A stretch of DNA of 64,000 nucleotides from VXNE01 sp965208745 (GCA_965208745.1 CBDBPN010000004.1:1922001-1986000), one strand, 5' to 3'; shown: positions 42,501-54,025, counted from the first letter of the stretch. Translations and numbers: made by a program. The notes: generated by a model from the letters alone, not told the origin.

Positions 42501-43883
42501 TCAGAGGCCTTTTTCGCGCTCCTCGAGGTGCCGCTGGATCTCCCGTCCGACCAGCCACAGGCGGTCCTGTCCCCACACGGCGAGCAGTGTCTCGCCCGCC
42601 CCGTCGAGCAGCCGGAAGCTCGGCACGCCCCAAAGTCCCAAGCCGTACATGGCGACGCGATTGGCTTCGACTTCCTCCTCCCACTCCGGGTTTCCGACAA
42701 TGCCGCGCGCCTCGTCCCAGGGGAGCCCCGCCCGCTCCACGACGCGTCGGAGACCTCCGTCCTTGCCGGTGTTGACCCCTTCCCAGAACGCCGCGCGGAA
42801 GAACGCGGAAAGCAGTTCGACCCCCTTGCCCCGCGAGACCGCCCACGGATAGAGCGAGTAGCCGCGCCGCACCGGCTCCCCGATCGGGTCGTGCACGTTG
42901 CCCCAGTCGTCGAGTCCGAGGTGGCGCGCTTCGCGCGCCGCATCGGTGAAGATGTAGAGGCCCTTCTCGCGCGTCGCCGGCACGCCGCGCATCACCATGG
43001 GCAGGACGGGCCGCATGGACATCGTCACGCCGGTCTGCCTCGCGAGACCCACGGCCGTGTCGAAGATCAGCGAACTGTACGGGCTGCGCAGCGACGGGTA
43101 TATCTCGAGAGTGAGCGTGCCGTCGTCCTTGCGCGGGCCCGTGTCGATGGCCGGCCGTTGGGCGACTAGGCCGCCCGGGGTTTTGCGCGCCCCCAGTTCA
43201 GTGAGCCGCTCTTCCAGGTGGTACAGGCGATCGACGCCCCAGTACCACTCGCCTTCATAATGGAACATCGCCCCGGAGTAATGGCCCAGTTCCGTCCGCC
43301 GGTCGGTCCCCGCCCGCCGGCGCTGCGCTAGCGTCGATGGGTCGGCCGGCGCGTGGCGCTCCGCCAACTCACGCAGGGCTTCCTCGGACCCGCTCCACAG
43401 GGCATCGCCCACCACCGGCGCTACGTCGACGAAGTCCTCCGGGCCCAGCCCGGCCAGGATGCGCGCGGCGAGATCGGCGAGATCGGCGTCCGGTCGCCGT
43501 GCACCTTCCGGGAAGGAGAGCCCGTAATGCGGAGCGATCAACGCCGAGTCGTAGCACGACAGGTCCAGCAGCAGCTTTGGTTCCGGGGCGTTCTGCCCGC
43601 TCGGGTCGCCCACGAGGTGACAGACGAGGTCGATGTCGTACGTGTCGAGCAGAGGCCGCAGACACTGTGCCGCGAGGTGGCTGTAGCCGTCCTCGACCTG
43701 GTGGAAGTACTCGACGACATGACGCCGCCCGCTCCGGCGACGCGCGCGCTCGATGCGCCGGCGCCGTGCCGCCAACCGGTCCGGGCGAGTCCAGCGCCGC
43801 ATCAGGAAGGAACCCACGGCCCGCTTGAGTGCGGACGGGTCCATGGTCGAGACGCCGCCCTGATCCTCGAACCGTTCCGGCAT
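42501..43883 (-). CDS. Double DsbA/HCCA-isomerase-like thioredoxin-fold protein
   Basis: A 460-residue protein with two successive DsbA-like domains: one starting VEYFHQVEDGYSHLAAQ (about residue 57) and one starting LEIYPSLRSPYSSLIFD (about 243). This form of strand 1 followed by a S/Y-rich loop instead of CxxC is typical of 2-hydroxychromene-2-carboxylate isomerase and GST-kappa-like members. The ending GVPSFRLLDG and GQDRLWLVGREI matches the family's cis-Pro loop and final helix. Probably glutathione-dependent and cytoplasmic. The natural substrate is unknown; the doubled architecture is less usual. Confidence 0.82.
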   Translation of the reverse strand: MPERFEDQGGVSTMDPSALKRAVGSFLMRRWTRPDRLAARRRRIERARRRSGRRHVVEYFHQVEDGYSHLAAQCLRPLLDTYDIDLVCHLVGDPSGQNAPEPKLLLDLSCYDSALIAPHYGLSFPEGARRPDADLADLAARILAGLGPEDFVDVAPVVGDALWSGSEEALRELAERHAPADPSTLAQRRRAGTDRRTELGHYSGAMFHYEGEWYWGVDRLYHLEERLTELGARKTPGGLVAQRPAIDTGPRKDDGTLTLEIYPSLRSPYSSLIFDTAVGLARQTGVTMSMRPVLPMVMRGVPATREKGLYIFTDAAREARHLGLDDWGNVHDPIGEPVRRGYSLYPWAVSRGKGVELLSAFFRAAFWEGVNTGKDGGLRRVVERAGLPWDEARGIVGNPEWEEEVEANRVAMYGLGLWGVPSFRLLDGAGETLLAVWGQDRLWLVGREIQRHLEEREKGL

Positions 43884-43907
43884 CAGACGTCGTCGTCGCG
43901 AAGGATG

Positions 43908-44540
43908 TCAGCCGGCCCGCGCGTAAGGGGGCAGGTTCGCGCGTTCCTCCCCTTCCACGCGGTAGGCGGCCGCGACCGGCTGTCCCTCTGCGTCGAAGAA
44001 CGGCGTGTCCCGGTAACGTCCCGTCAGGACGCCGCCGAGCATCGACAGCCCGAACCGGAGCATGCCCAGGGGGCTCATCCCGGGCAGCTTCTCCATGGTC
44101 GCGGTGTCGCCGGTAGCGAACTGCGTGAAGATGCGCATTCCCACGGGTCCGGCGACCGTCTCGAATGACGTCCCGGGACCCGGGCTCAGGCAACGCCCCA
44201 GCAGCCAGGCGAACGAGATGCGCCAGTTGGCGGGCGTGTTGGCGATGGGCGTCCGGCAGCAGTCGACGTACCACCGGTAGGGGCCTCTTTCCGTCAGGCG
44301 CAGGCAGGTCAGGTGCCCGGCGCCTTCGGTGAACTCCACCTTGCCCGGCGCGACCTGGAACACCTCCGTGCCGCCGTGCTCGTCGAGCACCTCGTTCGCC
44401 CGCCCGAGGTAGTGGACGAAGGCCTGGCAGTCGTCGCAGTGGCAGATCGCCCGGTTGGTGTTCGATGGCGCCATGTCCCGCACGACGCCGCGCACGGCGC
44501 CGCACGCGCACTGAATCGGTATGTCGGCCATGACTGCCAT
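43908..44540 (-). CDS. DUF6151 / GFA-like zinc-binding protein
   Basis: A 210-residue protein resembling glutathione-dependent formaldehyde-activating (GFA) proteins and DUF6151: CACGAVRG at the start, CHCDDCQAF (about residues 34-42) and the later DCCRTPIAN. The cysteine spacing suggests a structural zinc. Catalysis is unproven in this family. ATG 44540 or, 9 bp later, ATG 44531 (MADIPIQC) could be the start. Genes on both sides run in the same direction. Confidence 0.75.
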   Translation of the reverse strand: MAVMADIPIQCACGAVRGVVRDMAPSNTNRAICHCDDCQAFVHYLGRANEVLDEHGGTEVFQVAPGKVEFTEGAGHLTCLRLTERGPYRWYVDCCRTPIANTPANWRISFAWLLGRCLSPGPGTSFETVAGPVGMRIFTQFATGDTATMEKLPGMSPLGMLRFGLSMLGGVLTGRYRDTPFFDAEGQPVAAAYRVEGEERANLPPYARAG

Positions 44541-44556
44541 GTTAGCGGTAAAGAGG

Positions 44557-45099
44557 TCAGGCCTCGACGCGCATCGGCTCGACGTTCACGTCCCGCGCAT
44601 CGAGCGGGCGGGTCCACGCGGCGAACTCGAGGAGGATGCCGTCGGGGTCCCGGAAGTACACCGAACGCACGAAGGTCGTGTCGGTCGGCTCGAGACTGGC
44701 CTGCGTCTTCGAGTCGTCGTGGTGGATGACGGGGGTCACCTCGATGCCGGCGGCGTCCAGCTTGGCCCGATATTCCTCGATTTTCTCCAGCGGGACGCTG
44801 AACGCGACGTGGTTCATCGATGCGTGCGCCGACGTCAGGGTGCCCTTGCCCACGAGGTGCCCGCTGTGCGTCACGCCGGGGATGCTCGCCGGCGCATCGG
44901 GAAACCAGAAGAACGCGAGCATGTCGCCGTTGCCCACGTCGAAGAAGAAGTGCTGACCCGCGTTCCCCGGCAGGTTGATGGTCTTCGTGAGGGGCATCCC
45001 CAGGACTCCGCTGTAGAAGTCCACCGTGCGCCCCATGTCGCCGCACACGAGGGCCAGGTGGTTGATGCCGCGGATCTCGAACTGTTCGTTGGTGGGCAT
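44557..45099 (-). CDS. VOC-family protein (glyoxalase/dioxygenase fold)
   Basis: A 180-residue vicinal-oxygen-chelate protein. Metal ligands appear as His14 in GINHLALVCGD, His in SMNHVAFSVP (about 97) and Glu in GILLEFAAW (about 163), the normal two-repeat arrangement. Members include dioxygenases, glyoxalases and fosfomycin-type enzymes; the substrate is not evident. It is transcribed away from the AhpD-like gene at 45206. Confidence 0.88.
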   Translation of the reverse strand: MPTNEQFEIRGINHLALVCGDMGRTVDFYSGVLGMPLTKTINLPGNAGQHFFFDVGNGDMLAFFWFPDAPASIPGVTHSGHLVGKGTLTSAHASMNHVAFSVPLEKIEEYRAKLDAAGIEVTPVIHHDDSKTQASLEPTDTTFVRSVYFRDPDGILLEFAAWTRPLDARDVNVEPMRVEA

Positions 45100-45205
45100 G
45101 GGTCGGTCGTTCTCGTGAGAGGTCCACGGATTTCAGGCGTTGACTCCGACCGTGTCAACACCGCAGATTCGGCCCCCCCACCCGAGACGGAACAAGAGGA
45201 ATGCC

Positions 45206-45844
45206 ATGCCGAGGTTGAGAGAAGTCCCATTGGCCGACGCCGCCCCGTACGTGCGCAAGTACTACGAGTCCCTGTTCGGCGGCCGGGACCCCGTCGCCGA
45301 GCCGGGCACGGCGACCGGCACGCCCGGGAACTGGTGGACCGTCGCCGCGCTGGTGCCCTACGTCTTCGAGCACGCGACGCAGCAGTTCGGCATGTTCGGG
45401 ATGTTCACGGACAAGAACGTGAGCAAGCTCGACGCGCGGGTGCGCGAACTCGGCATACTGCGGACCGGCTATGCCCAGGCGAGCCAGTTCGTGTTCTCGC
45501 AGCACAGCAAGGCGGCGCGGGCGTTCGGGCTCTCGGAAGCCCAGATCGCGGCCATCCCCCACTGGCAGGTCGCCGACTGTTTCGATGCCCGGGATCGCGC
45601 CGTGCTCGCGTGGACGGACGCGCTGGTGCTGCAGGGCGGCCGCGCTTCCGATGCGCTGTTCGAGGCGGTGCACGAACACCTCTCGGACGAGGACATCCTC
45701 GAACTCACGTATCACGTCATGAGCTACAACCTGCACGCGGTGATGTGCAAGGCGCTGCGGCTCGAGTTCGACGACGTGGACGAACGCATTCGGGAGGTGC
45801 CGATTCCCGCGGAGGGTGGGGTGGCGGACTGGCGGTCCGTGTAG
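45206..45844 (+). CDS. Carboxymuconolactone decarboxylase/AhpD-like protein lacking the CxxC pair
   Basis: A 212-residue all-helical protein of the AhpD-like superfamily: VRELGILRTGYAQASQFVFSQH corresponds to the signature helix, but the redox Cys-x-x-Cys of AhpD is absent, so it is unlikely to act as a peroxidase. It fits the larger decarboxylase/hydrolase-like subgroup often found next to aromatic degradation genes. Start ATG 45206 follows an AAGAGGA site; ATG 45201 is out of frame. Function unknown. Confidence 0.82.
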   Translation: MPRLREVPLADAAPYVRKYYESLFGGRDPVAEPGTATGTPGNWWTVAALVPYVFEHATQQFGMFGMFTDKNVSKLDARVRELGILRTGYAQASQFVFSQHSKAARAFGLSEAQIAAIPHWQVADCFDARDRAVLAWTDALVLQGGRASDALFEAVHEHLSDEDILELTYHVMSYNLHAVMCKALRLEFDDVDERIREVPIPAEGGVADWRSV

Positions 45845-45906
45845 CGCCCCGTGGCCGCCCGTCGCGCGTTGGCGCACGCAAGAGGGACGGGACAAGCCCG
45901 TGTCCC

Positions 45907-46278
45907 CTACGCCAACGCGAGCCCGTGTTCCTCGAACCTGGAGAAGTCCCGGAGATTGCTCGTTGCGATGGCCGTGTCCTCGGCAATGGCTGCCGCCGCG
46001 ATCATGCAATCCGTCATGGAGTTGCGGCGTCGTCCGGTAAGGTTGAACAACCGGGCGGCGACCTCGGCCATTTCCGTCGTAAAGTCCAAACGCCGGTCGA
46101 CGAGTGTGGCGGCCAGCGACGCCCCCCTCGCGTCCAGCGGGCCACACAGGAACTCCGTCCAAGCCACCGAGCTCATCGTGATCGTCTCATTCGCGCCAGC
46201 CCACGTCCTGAGCTGCTCGCGCTGCGGGGACTCAGGCAGCAGGGCCCTGATGAGAAAGCTCGTATCGAGGTGAATCAA
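45907..46278 (-). CDS. vapC: VapC-type PIN-domain toxin RNase
   Basis: A 123-residue PIN domain with acidic residues in MIHLDTSFLIRAL (Asp5), SSVAWTEFLCG (Glu), NSMTDCMIAAAA (Asp) and the end ATSNLRDF. Overlaps its antitoxin by 4 bp. Complete active site, so probably functional. Third VapBC module in the window. Confidence 0.88.
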   Translation of the reverse strand: MIHLDTSFLIRALLPESPQREQLRTWAGANETITMSSVAWTEFLCGPLDARGASLAATLVDRRLDFTTEMAEVAARLFNLTGRRRNSMTDCMIAAAAIAEDTAIATSNLRDFSRFEEHGLALA

Positions 46279-46562
46279 GGCATCAGCCGACTCAAACGAC
46301 GCTCCGATGAGCCATGCCGCTCACGCCTCACCTCCGCGCACCACTCGGCGGCGCTCCGTTCATCCAGCGCGAGCAAGCGCTGCAGTTCGTCGAGGGCTGC
46401 GAGCTTCTCGTTTGCCGTCGGCCGCGCGTCCTCGGACGCCAACCGGATCGCGCGCCGGAGGGCGCCGGACTTGGACGTCTCCCACCTCTTGGCCAAGGCC
46501 TCGAGGCGCCGGACGGTTTCCACGTCCAGTGAGTAGGTCGATCGCACCGTGACTGTGGCCAT
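46275..46562 (-). CDS. vapB: Ribbon-helix-helix VapB-type antitoxin
   Basis: A 95-residue protein with an N-terminal ribbon-helix-helix DNA-binding domain (TVRSTYSLDVETVRRLEALA, then SKSGALRRAIRLA) and an acidic, toxin-binding tail. ATG 46562 was chosen because the upstream in-frame extension to 46742 crosses the promoter and operator. Overlaps vapC by 4 bp. Unlike the other two VapB proteins here (AbrB fold), this one is RHH, showing the modules were gained separately. Confidence 0.85.
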   Translation of the reverse strand: MATVTVRSTYSLDVETVRRLEALAKRWETSKSGALRRAIRLASEDARPTANEKLAALDELQRLLALDERSAAEWCAEVRRERHGSSERRLSRLMP

Positions 46563-46597
46563 ACTGAGAAGTATGGTCATACTCTGCCCCTTGTCAA
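46560..46597 (-). promoter_or_regulatory. Promoter with three CATACT half-sites for the third vapBC
   Basis: On the minus strand a perfect TTGACA (46597-46592) is followed after 16 bp by CATACT (46575-46570) as the -10. The plus strand shows CATACT (46560-46565), AGTATG (46570-46575) and again CATACT (46578-46583). Two form an inverted repeat with a 4-bp spacer, the third repeats on the other side. The half-sites cover the -10 box and the antitoxin start, as expected for autorepression by the RHH antitoxin. Confidence 0.65.
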
Positions 46598-46698
46598 CCC
46601 AGGGGCGGCATGTCCGTGGCGCTGCATTCGACACCATCCCGCCATCCCTATAGCATTCGCGCCCCTCCCCCGACCCGCGCCCCCGGAGCGCCGGCCTC

Positions 46699-47085
46699 AT
46701 GGACGGTCCCGACTTCGAGAAATCGCCCCTGCTCCCGGCCATCGCGCAGGACGCGGAGACGGGCGCCGTGCTGATGCTCGCGTGGATGAACGCGGATGCC
46801 TGGGCCGAGACGCTGCGGACCCGCCGCGCCTGCTATTTCAGCCGCAGCCGCCAGCAACTCTGGCGCAAGGGCGAGACCAGCGGCCACGTGCAACACGTCA
46901 GACAGGTCTTCCACGACTGCGACGCGGACACGATCCTTCTCAAGGTGGAGCAGGTCGGCGGCGCCGCCTGCCACGAGGGCTACGAGAGCTGCTTCTTCCG
47001 GGAGATCGATCCCGACACGGGGGCCGCCAGGGTCATCGCCGAACGGGTTTTCGATCCAGAGAAAGTCTACGGGCCGCGGTCGTGA
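46699..47085 (+). CDS. hisI: Phosphoribosyl-AMP cyclohydrolase
   Basis: A 128-residue HisI: VLMLAWMNADAWAETL, CYFSRSRQQLWRKGETSGH and the zinc/magnesium cysteine set DCDAD and ACHEGYESCFF are diagnostic. It opens the purine ring of phosphoribosyl-AMP, step three of histidine synthesis. It is the stand-alone form, not fused to HisE. hisG follows with a 4-bp overlap. No other his genes are in the window. Confidence 0.94.
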   Translation: MDGPDFEKSPLLPAIAQDAETGAVLMLAWMNADAWAETLRTRRACYFSRSRQQLWRKGETSGHVQHVRQVFHDCDADTILLKVEQVGGAACHEGYESCFFREIDPDTGAARVIAERVFDPEKVYGPRS

Positions 47086-47957
47086 GCAATCTGCTCAAGC
47101 TCGGCATCCCGGCCGGGAGCCTGCAGGAAGCTACCCGCGAGCTCTTCGAACGCGCGGGCTACCGCATCACGTTCTCCTCGCGCTCCTACTACCCGGGCAT
47201 CGACGACGATGAGATCGACTGCCTCATGGTGCGGGCCCAGGAGATGGCGCGCTACGTGGAGCAGGGCGTGCTCGACGCCGGCATCACCGGGCACGACTGG
47301 GTGGTCGAGACCGGGGCCGACGTGCGCGAGATCTGCGAACTGCTTTTCTCGAAGGTCAGCCGGCGCCCCGCCCGATGGGTCCTCTGCGTCCCGGTGGACT
47401 CGTCCGTACAGGAGGTCTCGGACCTCAACGGGAAGCGCATCGCGACGGAAGTCGTGCGGGTCACCCGCGCCTACCTCGAGCGCCACGGCGTCGAGGCGCG
47501 GGTGGAGTTCTCGTGGGGCGCCACCGAGGCCAAGCCTCCGCTGCTGGCCGACGGGATCGTCGAGGTGACGGAGACGGGGAGTTCCATCCGGGCCAACAAC
47601 CTGCGCATCGTCGACGAGGTGCTGTCCAGCACGCCGCGCCTGATCGCGAACCATGCCGCCATGGAAAACCCCTGGAAAGTCGAGAAACTCGACAACATCG
47701 CGCTCATGCTCCGGTCCTGCCTCGCCGCGGAGGGCAAGGTCGGTCTCATGCTGAACGCCCGAAAGGACGACCTGGACGCGATCACCGGGCTGCTCCCCGC
47801 GCTGCAGACTCCGACCATATCCCGGCTCTCGGACGTGGGCTGGATCGCGCTCAACACCATCATCGACGAGTCCGTCGTGCGCACCCTCATCCCCCGTCTG
47901 AAGGCGGCCGGCGCGCGGGGCATCGTCGAGTACCCGATCGACAAGATCATCGAGTGA
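47082..47957 (+). CDS. hisG: ATP phosphoribosyltransferase, long form
   Basis: A 291-residue HisG of the long type: catalytic domain (LLKLGIPAGSLQEAT start, GITGHDWVVE, the PRPP loop region VEVTETGSSIRANNL) and the C-terminal regulatory HisG_C domain (VGLMLNARKDDLDAI through IVEYPIDKIIE) that binds histidine for feedback inhibition. First committed step of histidine synthesis. GTG 47082 overlaps the hisI stop. The hisI-hisG pairing outside an operon is noted as unusual. Confidence 0.93.
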   Translation: MSNLLKLGIPAGSLQEATRELFERAGYRITFSSRSYYPGIDDDEIDCLMVRAQEMARYVEQGVLDAGITGHDWVVETGADVREICELLFSKVSRRPARWVLCVPVDSSVQEVSDLNGKRIATEVVRVTRAYLERHGVEARVEFSWGATEAKPPLLADGIVEVTETGSSIRANNLRIVDEVLSSTPRLIANHAAMENPWKVEKLDNIALMLRSCLAAEGKVGLMLNARKDDLDAITGLLPALQTPTISRLSDVGWIALNTIIDESVVRTLIPRLKAAGARGIVEYPIDKIIE

Positions 47958-48010
47958 TCGCCAATGTTGTAGTCCCGCCCATTAAGAGAGCGGAATATAC
48001 TTAAGATTCA

Positions 48011-48039
48011 TTGGCTTACGCGGTGTGATGGCCTAGAAT
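48011..48039 (+). promoter_or_regulatory. Sigma-70 promoter of the TonB-dependent receptor
   Basis: TTGGCT (48011-48016), a 17-bp spacer and TAGAAT (48034-48039), 4/6 and 5/6 matches with ideal spacing. Transcription from about 48046 would give a leader of roughly 100 nt. The leader can fold two mutually exclusive stems: TTGCC/GGCAA (48069-48073 with 48081-48085) or GCCGG/CCGGC (48071-48075 with 48086-48090). Confidence 0.6.
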
Positions 48040-48144
48040 CAGCCGGCTTTCGCGTCGGCGTGCGCGGTTTGCCGGAGAGGGGCAACCGGCACGACCCGCC
48101 GACTGCGGCAGTTCGCACAACTATCACGAATTCGAGGGATCACC

Positions 48145-51165
<3,021 letters not shown>

Positions 51166-51179
51166 TCTTCCCACCGGTT

Positions 51180-51207
51180 CCGCCCCCGGCCGCTGCGCCG
51201 GGGGCGG
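51180..51207 (+). terminator. Hairpin terminator after the TonB receptor gene
   Basis: A perfect 11-bp stem (CCGCCCCCGGC 51180-51190 with GCCGGGGGCGG 51197-51207, 6-nt loop), starting 14 bp after the stop codon and followed by the pyrimidine run ACCCTTCCTTTCC. The pure T-tract is weak, as is common in GC-rich genomes. Confidence 0.75.
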
Positions 51208-51292
51208 ACCCTTCCTTTCCTCGTCCCCGCCGTGGACCCCGCTCCCGGGATGGCCTAGGCTGCTGTCGAATGCCCAACCAACGGAGAAACGC

Positions 51293-52030
51293 ATGGCCCA
51301 ACTGGTGTTGCGCGAGGACGACGACGGCCTCTGCACCCTCACCCTGAACCGTCCGGAATCCCTGAACGCCCTCAACCCCGCGCTCTTCGTCGAACTGCGC
51401 GAACACGTCGACGCCATCGCCGGACAGACGGACTCGGTCGGCTGCGTGATCCTCTGCGGCAACGGAAGGTCCTTCTCCGCCGGCAACGACCTCAAGGCCA
51501 TCCGCGCCGGCGAGCAGGCGCCGAGCCCGTACTACCAGGCCGAGACCCTGGAGGCCATCGAGGGCCTGCCGCAGCCCGTCATCGCGGCGGTGCAGGGCCA
51601 CTGCTACACGGGATCCCTCGAACTCGCCCTCGCCTGCGATCTCCTCGTCGCCGCGGACGACGCCCGTTTCGCCGACACCCACGGCAAGTGGGGCATGTCG
51701 CCCACCTGGGGCATGACCCAGCGGCTGCCGCGTCGGGTGGGGCTCCTGAACGCGCGCGAGATGATGTTCAGCGGCCGCGTCGTGGGCGGCGAGGAAGCGG
51801 TGACGCTCGGGCTCGCCAACCGCTGCGTGCCTCGCGACAAGCTGATGGACGCGGCGCGCGAGATGGCGCGCTCGTTCCTCGAGAACTCCTGGTTCACGCT
51901 GCGCGCCGACAAGATGCTGGTGAACCGGGGGCTGAATCACGGGCTCGACGACGGACTGCGGTTCGAGCGGGAACACAGCCCCGGCAGGGAGCCGGGCCTC
52001 GCCGAGCGGCTGGAGGAGTTCGGTAGGTAG
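51293..52030 (+). CDS. Enoyl-CoA hydratase/isomerase
   Basis: A 245-residue crotonase-fold protein: TLNRPESLNALNPAL at the start, oxyanion-hole segment GRSFSAGNDLKAI (about residues 59-71) and AAVQGHCYTGSLELALACD (about 98-116). The catalytic Glu normally in the second GGG/E region reads ADTHGKWGMSPTWG, lacking the first standard Glu, so isomerase or another crotonase activity is possible. Preceded by an ACGGAGAAACGC site. Followed by a CoA transferase. Confidence 0.87.
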   Translation: MAQLVLREDDDGLCTLTLNRPESLNALNPALFVELREHVDAIAGQTDSVGCVILCGNGRSFSAGNDLKAIRAGEQAPSPYYQAETLEAIEGLPQPVIAAVQGHCYTGSLELALACDLLVAADDARFADTHGKWGMSPTWGMTQRLPRRVGLLNAREMMFSGRVVGGEEAVTLGLANRCVPRDKLMDAAREMARSFLENSWFTLRADKMLVNRGLNHGLDDGLRFEREHSPGREPGLAERLEEFGR

Positions 52031-52134
52031 CGCGACCTGGCGGTTCCGTTGGGAGCCGGGACCCCGGACTGTCCCCCGCCACGGCAACGGAGTACATTCC
52101 GTCCCACGCTCGCGGCTCGCAAGGGAGGCCCGCA

Positions 52135-53358
52135 ATGCCCGCTCTGGATGGGATGAGAGTCCTCGACATGACCCAGTACGAGGCCGGCACCTCGTGCACG
52201 CAGGCGCTCGCATGGCTCGGGGCCGACGTGGTGAAGGTCGAGGCGCCGGAACACGGCGACCCCGGCCGGGCCGTGGGCCGCAGCGAGAACATGGAGTACT
52301 CCGCGTACTTCTGTAACTGGAACGCCAACAAGCGCAGCGTGGCCCTCAACCTCCGGACGGAGGAAGGCCGCGATCTCTTCCTGCGGCTGTTGCCCGGCTT
52401 CGATGTCTTCGTCGAGAACTACGGGCCCGGCGTCATCGAGCGCCTGCGCCTCGACTACGAGACGCTGAAAGCCGCGCACCCGGCGCTGATCCACGCGCGG
52501 CTCAAGGGATTCGGAACCTCGGGCCCGTACTCGGAGTTCAAGAGCTACGACATGATCGCCCAGGCGGCCGCCGGCGCGTTCTCGGTGACCGGGGAAGCCG
52601 ACCGACCGCCGGTCATTCCCGGACCCACCACCGGTGACGCCGGCACGGGGGTCCAGCTCGCCATGGCGATCCTCGCCGCGTACGTGCAACGCCTGCGGAC
52701 AGGCGAGGGTCAGCAGATCGAGATCTCCATGCAGGAGGCGATGACCTACTACATGCGCACCCGGGTCGCGATCGGCTCCAAGTGGGGCACGCAGGCCTGC
52801 GACCGTACTGGTGCTTCGGGCGGGCTGCCCCCGGTGGACCTGTACCCCTGCAAACCTTTCGGGCCCAACGACTACGCCTACGTGATGCCCATCACCGACG
52901 GTCATTGGGACACGCTCTGCGCGGCCATGGGCCGTCCGGACCTGCTGGTGGACGAGCGCTACACCGACCTGCAGACCCGGCAGGCGCACGGTGCGGAACT
53001 CTACGAGGAGATCGCGTCCTGGACGCGCCAACTCACCAAGCGGGAAGTGATGGAGACGCTCGGCCCCGCCGGAGTGCCCTGCTCGGCGTGCCTCGACACC
53101 GGCGAGCTCCACACCGACCGCCATCTCGTCGAGCGCGGTTTCGTCCACCGCATCGACCACCCGATGCACGGCGAGGTGCCGCTGCTCGGTTTCGGGCCGC
53201 GGCTGTCAGGGTCCGACGTGCCGATCCGGCGCGCGCCGCTGCTGGGGGAGCACACCGAAGAGGTGCTCGGCAGCGATCTCGGCATCGATGCCGGGGAACT
53301 CGGCAAGTTGCACCACGCGGGGGTGATTCGGTGGGAGGGGGCTTCCGGGGGGAGTTGA
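52135..53358 (+). CDS. Class III CoA transferase (CaiB/BaiF/Frc family)
   Basis: A 407-residue family III CoA-transferase: MRVLDMTQYEAGTSCTQ start, GADVVKVEAPEHGDPGR, NKRSVALNL, and the catalytic-Asp segment SYDMIAQAAAGAFSVTG (Asp near 142). It moves CoA between an acyl-CoA and a free acid. With the hydratase upstream it probably belongs to breakdown of an unusual acid. Length is typical. Confidence 0.92.
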   Translation: MPALDGMRVLDMTQYEAGTSCTQALAWLGADVVKVEAPEHGDPGRAVGRSENMEYSAYFCNWNANKRSVALNLRTEEGRDLFLRLLPGFDVFVENYGPGVIERLRLDYETLKAAHPALIHARLKGFGTSGPYSEFKSYDMIAQAAAGAFSVTGEADRPPVIPGPTTGDAGTGVQLAMAILAAYVQRLRTGEGQQIEISMQEAMTYYMRTRVAIGSKWGTQACDRTGASGGLPPVDLYPCKPFGPNDYAYVMPITDGHWDTLCAAMGRPDLLVDERYTDLQTRQAHGAELYEEIASWTRQLTKREVMETLGPAGVPCSACLDTGELHTDRHLVERGFVHRIDHPMHGEVPLLGFGPRLSGSDVPIRRAPLLGEHTEEVLGSDLGIDAGELGKLHHAGVIRWEGASGGS

Positions 53359-53398
53359 GGCGGGGCAGAATGCGCTCCGCTCACTCGACCCCGCGAAG

Positions 53399-54025
53399 GT
53401 GCCGAACGTGACCACCGCACGACACCGCATCCCGGAGCAGGACAACGCGGAGAGTTCTCTGTTCGTCCGCCTCCAGCCAGCCCTATGCCCAAGCGAGGAG
53501 CAGTTCTTTGAGTTCTGTCGACTCAACGACGAGTTGCGCATTGAACGCAGCGCTGAAGGAGAAGTCTCAATCATGCCCCCAGCGGGATGGCAAACGGCCG
53601 AGAAGAACGCCGAGATCACCCACCAACTCCGACGCTGGGCGATCGCGGACGGCACCGGCCGGACGGCGGACTCCTCGGCGGGATACATCCTTCCCGATGG
53701 CGCCATACGCTCGCCGGATGCCTCGTGGTTGCGCAATGATCGCCTCGACTCCATCCCTGCGGACGCACGGTCCAGGTTCCTGCCGCTCTGTCCGGATTTC
53801 GTCATCGAGCGGCGGTCCCCGACGGACCGTCTCGCCACGCTGCAGGCCAAACTGGCCGAGTACCTGGCGAACGGCGCCCGGTTGGGTTGGCTCATCGATC
53901 CAGCCAGCCGGCAAGTGTTGGTGTACCGGCCCGGAGCGGAGGTCGAGCAGTTGGACGAGCCCGCGGCCGTATCCGGCGATCCGGTACTGCCCGGGTTTCG
54001 GTTGAGGATGGGGGAAATCTGGTAG
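53399..54025 (+). CDS. Uma2-family (DUF820) restriction-endonuclease-fold protein
   Basis: A 208-residue protein: LRIERSAEGEVSIMPPAGW, RSPDASWLRNDRLDS and FVIERRSPTDRLATLQAKLAEYLANGARLGWLIDP, the last with the E-x-(S) and K positions of the PD-(D/E)XK core. Uma2 proteins are abundant in cyanobacteria and some symbionts; role unknown, probably mobile-DNA-linked. Start GTG 53399 or 53408. Normal length. Confidence 0.85.
   Translation: MPNVTTARHRIPEQDNAESSLFVRLQPALCPSEEQFFEFCRLNDELRIERSAEGEVSIMPPAGWQTAEKNAEITHQLRRWAIADGTGRTADSSAGYILPDGAIRSPDASWLRNDRLDSIPADARSRFLPLCPDFVIERRSPTDRLATLQAKLAEYLANGARLGWLIDPASRQVLVYRPGAEVEQLDEPAAVSGDPVLPGFRLRMGEIW

Noticed and set aside
42485..42502. GACAG...CTGTC inverted repeat at the end of the DsbA-like gene
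   Set aside because: Five-base arms with an 8-base loop partly inside the coding sequence; too weak for a terminator call.
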